The notes beneath the pieces were generated by a model. It saw only the letters and a list, made by a program, of their open reading frames with translations, was not told the DNA's origin and did not search any database. A stretch of 16,584 nt of DNA from an uncultured Lachnospiraceae bacterium (GTDB lineage: Bacteria > Bacillota > Clostridia > Lachnospirales > Lachnospiraceae), in assembly GCA_910589265.1 (NCBI GenBank), contig CAJUTQ010000070.1, positions 1 through 16,584 of the forward strand, read 5' to 3'. A program made the position numbers and the translations under genes. Positions within the stretch are counted from its first letter, which is position 1; each line of letters begins with the position of its first letter. Of the stretch, positions 1 through 6,565 are shown one piece after another.

Positions 1-104
1 ACAGAGAATACCGTACTATTCAAAATATATGTTGTGGAGACATATGATAAATATTTAGAAAAAACAAGTTGATATGTTTTGGAGTAGTACATTTATATAT
101 CTTG

Positions 105-113
105 TGATATAAT
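105..113 (+). promoter_or_regulatory. Extended -10 promoter of the zinc-ribbon gene
   Basis: TATAAT at 108-113 is preceded by TG at 105-106, giving the extended -10 form TGnTATAAT. The -35 position (about 85-90) is poor, which fits an extended -10 promoter. It lies 25 nt before the start of the zinc-ribbon gene. Confidence 0.5.
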
Positions 114-138
114 TTAGAAAAAGTGGAAGGAGATGCTT

Positions 139-696
139 ATGTTCAAAGTAATGTATTGTGAAAGATGCGGTGATGTTGGCTATGTATTTTTACGTAGAAA
201 GTGTAAAAATTGTAAAATAAAATTAAAACTTTTGCCAGAGGAAATGAAACAAAAATATAATATTTTTGAGGAAAGTTGGGATGAAATAGGGGTAAAGTTG
301 AATACATTTTGGCATACTTTTGATGAGGAATTGAATCTTAGAAAAGAATACATTTCTCGTACAGATAATTTTGTAATGAATGAACTTATTAATAATCCAG
401 TATTCTCAATGGAAGAATATAAAAAACAACTTGAAAAACAATATGAAGATGAAATAAGAATTGCTGAGATGAATAGAAGAGAACTGCATGAACGACAGAT
501 GAAACATCTAGCAGCAATGCAAAAAGAAAAAGATAGGCAAAATTGTATTCCCAGGTGCCCTATTTGTGGTTCTTCAAATATTCAAAAAATCACGATTGGA
601 ACAAGGGCAGTGAAGACGGCAGCTTTTGGTGTAGTAGGTGCTGTTGATGATGCTGGAAAAACATATAAGTGTCGTAATTGTGATAGTAAATTTTAA
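139..696 (+). CDS. Double zinc-ribbon protein of unknown function
   Basis: The protein is about 185 residues. It has an N-terminal zinc ribbon (C7-x2-C10, C22-x2-C25), a charged, Glu/Lys-rich helical middle (about residues 30-135) and a C-terminal zinc ribbon (C140-x2-C143, C178-x2-C181) that ends right at the C-terminus. Ribbons of this CPxCGS...KCxNC layout are common in small proteins of mobile and phage-associated regions of Firmicutes, where they probably bind nucleic acid or a protein partner; no specific function is known to me. ATG occurs at both 133 and 139. I chose 139 because the ribosome binding site GGAAGGAG ends directly at 132, leaving a proper 6-nt spacer only for the second ATG. 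A hairpin terminator follows at 714-750. The C-terminal ribbon is echoed by a gene remnant at 956-1036. Confidence 0.75.
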   Translation: MFKVMYCERCGDVGYVFLRRKCKNCKIKLKLLPEEMKQKYNIFEESWDEIGVKLNTFWHTFDEELNLRKEYISRTDNFVMNELINNPVFSMEEYKKQLEKQYEDEIRIAEMNRRELHERQMKHLAAMQKEKDRQNCIPRCPICGSSNIQKITIGTRAVKTAAFGVVGAVDDAGKTYKCRNCDSKF

Positions 697-713
697 TTGT
701 AGAATTATTTCTT

Positions 714-750
714 AAAAAATATGTTGTTTATACATAACAATATGTTTTTT
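714..750 (+). terminator. Hairpin terminator after the zinc-ribbon gene
   Basis: The arms at 714-728 and 736-750 form a 15-bp stem with two G-U pairs and a 7-nt loop. The right arm ends in six T residues. It begins 18 nt after the stop codon at 696. Confidence 0.65.
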
Positions 751-955
751 ACCTAAAACATGTGAATACTTGCTAGGAATATTATATTAAAATTTTATCA
801 AGTAAACGTAGAGTATACATGTGAGCCTAATCATTCAAGTTATAAAATGTAATTGTGTCAAACTTAAGGGAAGTTTTCATATTTCTGATCTTACAAATAT
901 AATAGATTAATCTTTATCTGATGAGAGGAATAGGAAGAAATAAATAAGTAGGTTC
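751..955. other. Intergenic, no gene seen
   Basis: AT-rich sequence with stop codons in all frames. I see no coding region, RNA gene or repeat here. It may once have carried the front part of the zinc-ribbon gene whose tail remains at 956-1036, but I could not recognise that part. Confidence 0.4.
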
Positions 956-1036
956 ATGTCTGTAGGATTTTTTGGATTAGGCAGTAAAAAGGCTGGAAAA
1001 CAGTATTATTGTAATAAATGTAAAAGTGACTTTTAA
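956..1036 (+). pseudogene. C-terminal fragment of a second zinc-ribbon gene
   Basis: Only 26 codons remain. They read GFFGLGSKKAGKQYYC, then CNKC and a terminal DF before the stop. This matches the end of the intact protein at 139-696 (a Gly-rich turn, GKxYxCxxC, then two to four residues and a C-terminal Phe). No ribosome binding site or upstream ribbon half is present, so I read it as the tail of a deleted paralogue rather than a small working gene. Confidence 0.6.
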
Positions 1037-1093
1037 GATTTGTTTATCACATCCTTATCTCCTGATTTATAATGTATATGTATATGAATTTGT

Positions 1094-1141
1094 ATACAGA
1101 AAAAAAGGAATCAGAATAGGTTGATTCCTCTTTTTCTGTAT
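1094..1141. terminator. Long perfect-type hairpin, probable bidirectional terminator
   Basis: The arms 1094-1113 and 1122-1141 pair at 19 of 20 positions around an 8-nt loop. The outer stem is ATACAG/CTGTAT, then an A5/T5 run, then GGAATCA/TGATTCC. The T run on either strand is inside the stem, so it could terminate transcription in both directions. It could also be the remnant of a small inverted-repeat element, but no target duplication is seen. Confidence 0.55.
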
Positions 1142-1426
1142 GCAAAATGATTCCTTATTTTTGCAGGTGTTCATAGGGAATTACCTTTTAGAGCAAGTGG
1201 TTGGAAAGCCAACTTTGTTTATTTTAATAAAAAGAGAGTTGACTGTTTTATTACATGTAAGAGGGGAAATGACAGATTTTGGATTGCCCTTAATGAGTTC
1301 CTTTGGAATTGCAGTTTACAGATTGGTGGACGGAATCAAATGAATAAGATGTTCTTTGATTTTTGCAAATTTTAAAATATGTATTTTAATGAATCATACC
1401 CAAGCGATTGGCAAAGGAATCCTCTT
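1142..1426. other. No confident gene
   Basis: An open frame of 67 codons (1140-1343, plus) lies here but begins inside the right arm of the preceding hairpin, has no ribosome binding site, and matches nothing I recognise. The minus strand also has stretches of open frame broken by stops. The sequence is probably decayed coding DNA. Confidence 0.35.
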
Positions 1427-1666
1427 TTAAAGAAATTTATGAATGTTTTTTCTTCCTAAATCATCGGTTATTGTCTTGTATGCTATATTAGGATGGTATA
1501 TAATTGTGTTTTGTTTAGAAAGAAAGGTAACAATAAAAGATTTTACAGAACCTATGGTCTCTTTCTCATATTTTCAATCAGTAAATTCGTCAAAGTTTAC
1601 AGCAGCATCAAAAATGGCTAATATAGCGTTATCTAGGTATTTTTGGAATAAAGCAATATAGACCAT
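1427..1666 (-). pseudogene. Broken short gene with an in-frame TGA
   Basis: On the minus strand an ATG at 1666 opens a frame of 79 codons that ends with TAA at 1427-1429 and is interrupted once by TGA at 1574-1576 (codon 31). The translation has protein-like composition (for example FQKYLDNAILAIFDAAVNF before the stop and KYEKETIGSVKSFIV after it). I do not recognise the family. The overlapping plus-strand open frame of 72 codons (1443-1661) looks less protein-like and lacks a ribosome binding site. The direction of the original gene is therefore uncertain. Confidence 0.35.
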
Positions 1667-1825
1667 AATATGGTAATAACTATAAAAGTGATTTTCATTT
1701 ATTTAAATCTATTTACACAGACATATCTTTTCAAATGTGTCTAACAAATCTATCTGTTCATGAACAGAATCTGTGACTGTCCCATTGGAGTACTTCTTCC
1801 ATATTCTTCTTTGACAAACTTTTGA

Positions 1826-2536
1826 CTTTTTGATTATACGAATTTAGCAAAGGAAACCATAAGTATTGATGAACTGTTTTCCTGTCAGGCTATAAGTAGT
1901 AATAAGGAAATATACATGGCAGAGTTTTTTGTTGAAACAGATAATAATACAAACATAACGAAGTATGAGAATGTAAATCCATTATGTACCAATCGCCTTC
2001 ATTGCGCTATAGCAGTTCCAAAAACAGAGGAGGAACTTACTTTAAGAATGGACATTCAGGATAAAAATGTTTTCTATAACTATCACTTAGGAGACATTGC
2101 AAAGAATGTAACGTTGATTTCAGTGAACGAAGTTATTGAAATAGAGGATTATGCAAAACTACAGTTTAAAGGAATCGAATATACAGACGATTGACTGCCA
2201 TCGAATACTTCAGGAGTATATTCCCATTATGAAATAGATAACCTTGATGAAATTTATCTGGTAGCTAAATTTGACATTACAAATTATCAAAATTCTGCAA
2301 AAGATACGGGAACATTCGTTGGAGAAAAGGCTTTATTTGAAGATAAATATTCCTATACAGGCATAGTGATTGCAGAAGATGCTGACGGGAAAATATTGCG
2401 CTCCTATGGTGATATTAAGCCATTATCTACAAGCCATGTTTATGTATTAATAGAGGTTCCTAAAGTAATAATGGATAAAAAAATGGAGTTAACGATTGCT
2501 TTTAATAAACAAGAATATTCTTATATAAAAGAGTAA
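1826..2536 (+). pseudogene. Broken gene for an exported-type protein (DUF4352-like tail)
   Basis: A single reading frame runs from about 1826 to the TAA at 2534-2536 and is broken only once, by TGA at 2192-2194. The part before the stop (including an ATG at 1916) and the 113 codons after it read as one continuous protein: the frame passes from ...YTDD through the stop into LPSNTSGVYSHYE and then a beta-rich domain with motifs such as YLVAKFDITNYQNSAK and KPLSTSHVYVLIEVP. This pattern resembles the beta-sandwich domains (DUF4352-like) found at the C-terminus of Lachnospiraceae membrane or lipoproteins that start with a zinc ribbon and a TM segment. The N-terminal part is missing. The family name is inference; the nonsense codon is directly visible. 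Confidence 0.6.
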
Positions 2537-2623
2537 TTTTATATTCGTAAAGTTCTTTGCTTTATTGCATTATATGTAGGATAGTAATTCATGCTTTATC
2601 CTTTTCACCTTCTATCAATAATT

Positions 2624-2675
2624 CTTGTATATATTTTACAAGTATCTATACATTTCTACAAAAATATGATAAGAT
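2624..2675 (+). promoter_or_regulatory. Probable promoter with an operator-like inverted repeat
   Basis: TATACA at 2647-2652 and TAAGAT at 2670-2675 are 17 bp apart and could serve as -35 and -10 boxes (TATGAT at 2665-2670 is an alternative -10). Just upstream lies the inverted repeat CTTGTA (2624-2629) / TACAAG (2637-2642), which could be an operator. The match to consensus is only moderate. Confidence 0.35.
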
Positions 2676-2711
2676 CTTTCCTAAATAAAATGTATAAAGG
2701 AGAGATAAGTC

Positions 2712-3485
2712 ATGAAACATAAAAAATTTGCAGCTATTTTGTTGGCGTCCCTCACCATAACTACGTCAACAGCAACCATTGTGGCTCCCCCATTAACAAT
2801 TGAAGCCCACAGTGGGAGGACAGATAGCAGTGGAGGACATAAGGACAACCAAAATGAGAGTGGTTTAGGCTCTTATCATTACCACTGTGGAGGTAACCCT
2901 CCCCATCTTCATACGAATGGAGTGTGCCCTTACGCAGACACCAGCAGTAAGACGGCGACACAAAGCACTCCAGTAAAATTAAACGCAAACACCCAGGCTT
3001 CGCCAGCTTCTTCTTCGTCTAAAGCCCCTTCCTCGTCTACAGCAACAGCCACAAACGATCCGTTACAATTGAAGTATAAAATATATTTGGATGATTTTAA
3101 TAATAAGGCGGCTGCAGGCTATTTTAAACAAAATATTCATGAAGCTGCCTCTCAGTTTATGTCCAATTCTTATAATTATCCCCATATTGAGCTTTTGCTT
3201 TATCCCTATGAATTTGCAGATCTTGTGGAGGGAGGCAGCAGCGCAGTGAAAGAGGAAATATTATCAACGATTGTCTATTTGAGAGTATATGAGATTTTTA
3301 ATAATCTTGTTGTACAGACTCAGACAAAGCTCTCCGCTCTGGGATATTATACAGGCCCTATTGATGGTGTGTTTGGCCCAAGAACACGACAAGCTGTCAC
3401 AAATTTCCAGACTGCCTATGGCTTGGTGGTGGATGGCACGATTAATCACCAGGTAGTGTATACTTTGCTTGTTCTTATGAAATAA
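2712..3485 (+). CDS. Secreted YHYH-domain protein with peptidoglycan-binding domain
   Basis: This 257-residue protein has an N-terminal signal peptide (KHKK, then a hydrophobic stretch to about residue 32). A YHYH-type domain follows at about 33-75 (HSGRTDSSGGH, then YHYHCGG, HLHTNG and CPY), then a Ser/Thr/Ala/Pro-rich linker (about 78-120). The C-terminal half ends in a PG_binding_1 domain (about 205-257, with ALGYYTGPIDGVFGPRTRQAV typical of the family). It is probably exported and held on the cell wall by the last domain; the YHYH motif is His/Cys-rich and may bind metal, but its role is not established. The ribosome binding site AAAGGAGAG sits 8 nt before the ATG. It is transcribed convergently to the phage-derived element and looks like a host gene next to it rather than part of it. 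Confidence 0.8.
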   Translation: MKHKKFAAILLASLTITTSTATIVAPPLTIEAHSGRTDSSGGHKDNQNESGLGSYHYHCGGNPPHLHTNGVCPYADTSSKTATQSTPVKLNANTQASPASSSSKAPSSSTATATNDPLQLKYKIYLDDFNNKAAAGYFKQNIHEAASQFMSNSYNYPHIELLLYPYEFADLVEGGSSAVKEEILSTIVYLRVYEIFNNLVVQTQTKLSALGYYTGPIDGVFGPRTRQAVTNFQTAYGLVVDGTINHQVVYTLLVLMK

Positions 3486-3504
3486 AGAAATAGATGTAGA
3501 CAGT

Positions 3505-3555
3505 GTAAAAATCCTTCTAAGGCAACAAAAGACGCTGCCAAAGAAGGATTAAATT
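3505..3555. terminator. Bidirectional terminator, first hairpin
   Basis: The arms AATCCTTCT (3510-3518) and AGAAGGATT (3542-3550) enclose an inner GGCA/TGCC pair (3521-3524 / 3536-3539). On the minus strand the stem is followed by a run of five T, so it can stop transcription coming from the tape measure gene; on the plus strand a weaker T run follows. Confidence 0.65.
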
Positions 3556-3564
3556 TTCCACAGA

Positions 3565-3588
3565 AAAAACGCAAAAAGCAGCGTTTTT
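3565..3588 (+). terminator. Bidirectional terminator, second hairpin
   Basis: AAAAACGC (3565-3572) pairs with GCGTTTTT (3581-3588) around an 8-nt loop. It lies 80 nt after the stop of the YHYH gene. The symmetric A/T runs make it usable from both sides. Confidence 0.6.
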
Positions 3589-3589
3589 C

Positions 3590-3877
3590 ACTCCTTGTTA
3601 TTATCTTCTTATCAACTCTGATAATGAGAGTTCCACATATGCGAAAGCAGGAGATAAGATTCCTGCTGAATAATATACTGTCGCATATCAGCATAGTACC
3701 GAATGTATATTCTTCCGTCAGCGTTTCATCTAAACGGATGTAGCCATTTCATTACAGTGAGGGTTCGTCATTATACAAATGGGTATAAAGAGAGGCTTCC
3801 CTGCGGATCTCTTTTTGTATCGCATAATCGCAATAGGCACAAGATTCCCCGACCTTGTATTATCCCAAGGTGCGTAT
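3590..3877 (-). other. Degraded coding sequence downstream of the tape measure gene
   Basis: No intact gene is found. On the minus strand the frame that continues from 3878-4057 is open for stretches between stops and gives protein-like text, including a C-A-Y-C motif (around VGESCAYCDYAIQKEI) and, further on, GYIRLDETLTEEYTF. These stretches are separated by TAA and TAA-TGA stops. I read the area as the remains of one or more genes lost when the tape measure gene was cut. The plus-strand frame at 3703-3942 is not convincing. Confidence 0.35.
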
Positions 3878-4057
3878 TCACGCCATATCGGCCTTCCTGG
3901 CAAATGAGCCGGGAATTTTATTTACTGCCATGTATTTCATGACAGGCATAGAACAATCCTTATCTTTGCCATAAGGATAAAAAACTATGCCGTCGGCATA
4001 TTCAAAAACAATGAAATCCTTACCTTTTAGGACTACCGACGTTTTTAAAGGTGGCAA
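3878..4057 (-). pseudogene. Gene fragment overlapping the 3' end of the tape measure gene
   Basis: In a frame other than that of the tape measure gene, the minus strand is open from about 4066 to a TGA at 3878-3880. It gives the protein-like text KGKDFIVFEYADGIVFYPYG, then a Cys-Ser-Met-Pro stretch, then KIPGSFARKADMA. The only start candidate is a TTG at 4057 without a ribosome binding site. Because this coding-quality text begins just where the tape measure text stops making sense (after the FKNVG stretch), the two are probably pieces joined by a deletion or recombination. No function can be given. Confidence 0.4.
3956..4000. repeat. Two adjacent palindromes next to the tape measure stop
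   Basis: ATCCTTAT (3956-3963) and ATAAGGAT (3971-3978) form a perfect 8-bp inverted repeat with a 7-nt loop. A few bases later, TATGCCG (3986-3992) and CGGCATA (3994-4000) form a second palindrome around one base. They lie within 20 nt of the tape measure stop codon. They may be terminator-like or recombination-associated; nothing decides between these. Confidence 0.4.
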
Positions 4058-5969
4058 ACAAACCGGCCCCTAATCCAATGGTTCCTAGAGAACCAAGTTT
4101 GCCGGCAACAGCATCTAAGACATGGAGAACACCATTGCCAAAGTCTATGATTCCTTTTAAAAATTGGGAATTTAAAACATGGTTTGCAAATGTTTGAAAA
4201 GAAGCGGAGAGACGGTCTAAGGAGTACTGAATAGTTTTTTCATACTCTCCTTGGGCTTTTAAGGCAGAGCCTGTTGAGTTAACAGCTGCTTGTACTGCAT
4301 TGCGGGCAGTTTCAAAGTTTTCCATTAAGGCAGATAGAATATTTCCTTGGCGATGTCCTGAGAGAAGCTTTGAAATAGAAGCTTTCTGGATATCTGTGAG
4401 GTTCTGCCATTTTCCAGATAGTTCGTCGAGAACTTCATAGATGGATTTAAAGGTATCCTTATCTTTCATAATGTCAACGCCGGATAAAGCTAAGATTTCC
4501 TTTTGAAGGGCAGCTGTTGATTCTGCCATTCCTTCCGTTTCAAGGCCTAGTTCTGCCATTTCCGCCTTGGCTCCCCTTATCCTCATACTGATAGTTTTAT
4601 AGGCAGCTTCAATAGAATCTGGATCTGAGGAGGCAGCATGGGATGCAGTAACTAAACCAATGGATTGTTCCAATGTGTTGCCGTCAGCATACATAAAAGA
4701 CGCCAGTCTCCCCATCATTTCCCCAATGCCGCTGCTGCCAATGGCAAAATGATTTCCCACTTCGCTAAAAGCATCCACAATGTGCATGATTTCCTGGACA
4801 TCTAAATTAAATCCTTTTAAGGTGCTTATTAAGGAGGAATTCGCTTCATTGATATCCATGTAATCGCTTATATTTTTGTATAAGGCTGCTGCTTGTGCTA
4901 ATTCTTTGGAGTCGGTTAGACCGTGCCCTAAACGGCTCCACTCTGTTGTGGCAGAAAGGAGATCCCTTACAGAGGTTCCCAGATTTTTGGCGCTTATAGA
5001 GGCTTCATCAAAGTATTTTTTCATCTGAGAGGGGGTGGATTGACTTATTTTTTGCAATTCCACCATGGCAGAATTGACTTTTATGACTTCTTTTGGAATT
5101 TTCTGTAATTGATGTAGGATGGACAGAACACCGGAATTTATGGAAAACCATTGGGTAAAGCTTTGTCCAGCTTGTGATAGCTGGGCCTTTAAGTAAGCGC
5201 CTAGGTTTTGAAAATATCCTACGGAATGCTGGGTTTCTTGAAAACCTTTGGATATTCTGTCAAAATCCATTTTGGTCATTTGAGCGTTTAGGTTTTTAAG
5301 ACTATGAATATATGCTTCGTTATTCAATAAAGTATCTTGTGCTGCGTTAGGGTTTTTTTTATTCCATGCAAGAATTTCATTGGCTTTGGATAATCGTTCC
5401 TGCATAGATACATATTCTTTGACAGAAGATTGAAGGCGGCTATAGTCCTTTCCAGATCTTATAAGCTCTTTTTGCAATTGATGATGAAGAGAGAGAATCT
5501 TCTCGTAATTCCCTTCCTGAACAGGCTGATTGATGAGAGACTTTAATTTCTCAAAGGAAGAGGTGACATTTTTTAATTTTTGATTTACTTCGTCTTGTGT
5601 AAATCCAAGGTTTCGAAAATGGCTGTCTAATTTTGCAATCTGTGTGGCATAATCATTTTTTATTCCCCCATTGGACAAAAGCTGAATATTTTTAATCTCC
5701 TTCATCCTTTGTTGCAATTGCTTTGCTTTTTGTTCATATACATGGAAAAGATCTTTTCCAGAAAGGTTTGTTTGAAATGTTTGGTTAAAATCTTCCGCCA
5801 CGGACCGGCATATGGATTTCAACTGATTTTTTAGGGAAGCTTGTTTTAATTCTGGCGTTAATTCCAGAGGATACTTCTTGATAATTTCCTGTATTTGCCC
5901 TAGTTGGGCATGAATGCCTGATTTATCAAGCATAGCTTTTAGTAATACATCCAAATTTTTATTGGACAT
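4020..5969 (-). CDS. Phage tail tape measure protein (TP901 type), C-terminally truncated
   Basis: The tape measure protein forms the scaffold inside a phage tail and sets its length. The 649-residue product has a long, Gln/Lys/Leu-rich helical N-terminal part (about 1-290) and then a region that fits the TP901 core of tape measure proteins (about 298-600). Recognisable stretches are VNSAMVELQKIS, TTEWSRLGHGLTDS, GEMMGRLASFMYADG, AAYKTISMRIRGAKAEM and SKLLSGHRQGNILSALMENF. It stops soon after the Gly-rich segment at about 630-640, with a short tail FKNVGSPKR. Most relatives continue for hundreds of residues, so the gene appears cut. The ATG at 5969 is preceded by GAGGAGGAAC. The stop of the upstream gene lies 17 nt before it, so both are in one operon. 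It is the last gene of the minus-strand operon. Confidence 0.85.
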   Translation of the reverse strand: MSNKNLDVLLKAMLDKSGIHAQLGQIQEIIKKYPLELTPELKQASLKNQLKSICRSVAEDFNQTFQTNLSGKDLFHVYEQKAKQLQQRMKEIKNIQLLSNGGIKNDYATQIAKLDSHFRNLGFTQDEVNQKLKNVTSSFEKLKSLINQPVQEGNYEKILSLHHQLQKELIRSGKDYSRLQSSVKEYVSMQERLSKANEILAWNKKNPNAAQDTLLNNEAYIHSLKNLNAQMTKMDFDRISKGFQETQHSVGYFQNLGAYLKAQLSQAGQSFTQWFSINSGVLSILHQLQKIPKEVIKVNSAMVELQKISQSTPSQMKKYFDEASISAKNLGTSVRDLLSATTEWSRLGHGLTDSKELAQAAALYKNISDYMDINEANSSLISTLKGFNLDVQEIMHIVDAFSEVGNHFAIGSSGIGEMMGRLASFMYADGNTLEQSIGLVTASHAASSDPDSIEAAYKTISMRIRGAKAEMAELGLETEGMAESTAALQKEILALSGVDIMKDKDTFKSIYEVLDELSGKWQNLTDIQKASISKLLSGHRQGNILSALMENFETARNAVQAAVNSTGSALKAQGEYEKTIQYSLDRLSASFQTFANHVLNSQFLKGIIDFGNGVLHVLDAVAGKLGSLGTIGLGAGLFATFKNVGSPKR

Positions 5970-5985
5970 TTTTTTGTTCCTCCTC

Positions 5986-6516
5986 TCATAGAGTATTGGT
6001 TTCTTTTAATTCCCTCATGACAGGCTCAACAATACCATGGATATAGCCGTCCCCGCCTCGGGATTCGTAATCGTCAAATAGATCCCAGAAAGCGTCTTTT
6101 TCAAGCTTTGACCATTCTCCAATAGTTTTATATTGGTTATAATACTGGACAAGACTATCTTTTAATCGCTTTAACTCTGTCTCATTACTTTTTCTTTGCA
6201 TTTCTTCAAGAGTGACTACAATTCCATTCACTGTGTGGGATAATTGGGACAAGTCTTTTTCTATCATTTCATCATATTCCGTAGAAATTTTTCGATCTAT
6301 CTTTTGTTGATGCTGCAAAGAAAGGAGATTGTCAGCAGTCTGCTTTAATAACCTTCTTTCTTCCTTCTTTCTTCTCATCCATTTCGTTTCAAATCCCAGC
6401 TTTTCAGTCATCCATTCTAAGAGGGATAAGATAGTTTTTATTCCTGTAAGAATAAGGAAAACAGAAAGAAAGACATAGGGAAAATCAATATGGAACAATG
6501 CTTGTATGCTGTCCAT
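5986..6516 (-). CDS. Single-TM coiled-coil phage protein next to the lysis genes
   Basis: The product has about 176 residues: a short N-terminus, one membrane segment (about 12-33), a long charged coiled coil (about 40-120) and a C-terminal segment with the pattern YYNQYKTIGEW...FWDLFDDYESRGGDGYIHGI. Proteins with this layout occur beside endolysin genes in gut Firmicutes phages. A role in lysis (holin-like or spanin-like) or in anchoring is possible but unproven. The frame is open up to an ATG at 6555, but that codon lies inside a hairpin and has no ribosome binding site. The ATG at 6516 has AAGGAGG 9 nt upstream and is the likely start. Confidence 0.6.
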   Translation of the reverse strand: MDSIQALFHIDFPYVFLSVFLILTGIKTILSLLEWMTEKLGFETKWMRRKKEERRLLKQTADNLLSLQHQQKIDRKISTEYDEMIEKDLSQLSHTVNGIVVTLEEMQRKSNETELKRLKDSLVQYYNQYKTIGEWSKLEKDAFWDLFDDYESRGGDGYIHGIVEPVMRELKETNTL

Positions 6517-6535
6517 GCATAGGTTCCTCCTTCCC

Positions 6536-6558
6536 CTTATGCCCCTTAGGGGCATAAG
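6536..6558 (-). promoter_or_regulatory. GC-rich hairpin just upstream of a ribosome binding site
   Basis: CTTATGCCCC (6536-6545) and GGGGCATAAG (6549-6558) form a perfect 10-bp stem with a 3-nt loop between the endolysin stop and the AAGGAGG of the next gene. It is not followed by a T run on the minus strand, so it is not a typical terminator. An RNA processing, stability or translation-control element is possible. Confidence 0.45.
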
Positions 6559-6565
6559 TACTTTT

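Noticed and set aside
1140..1343. 67-codon plus-strand frame with fairly protein-like text
   Set aside because: It begins inside the right arm of a hairpin, lacks a ribosome binding site, and matches no family I recognise; the evidence is too thin to list as a gene.
1427..2536. Possible alternative genetic code (TGA read as an amino acid), suggested by in-frame TGA codons in two genes
   Set aside because: Intact genes of the window use TGA as their real stop (for example those ending at 5986 and 16470), and tail and lysis genes contain no internal TGA. Simple nonsense mutations explain the two cases.
3703..3942. 79-codon plus-strand frame between the terminators and the tape measure gene
   Set aside because: It has no ribosome binding site, and the minus strand of the same stretch gives more protein-like (though broken) text that continues from the tape measure junction.
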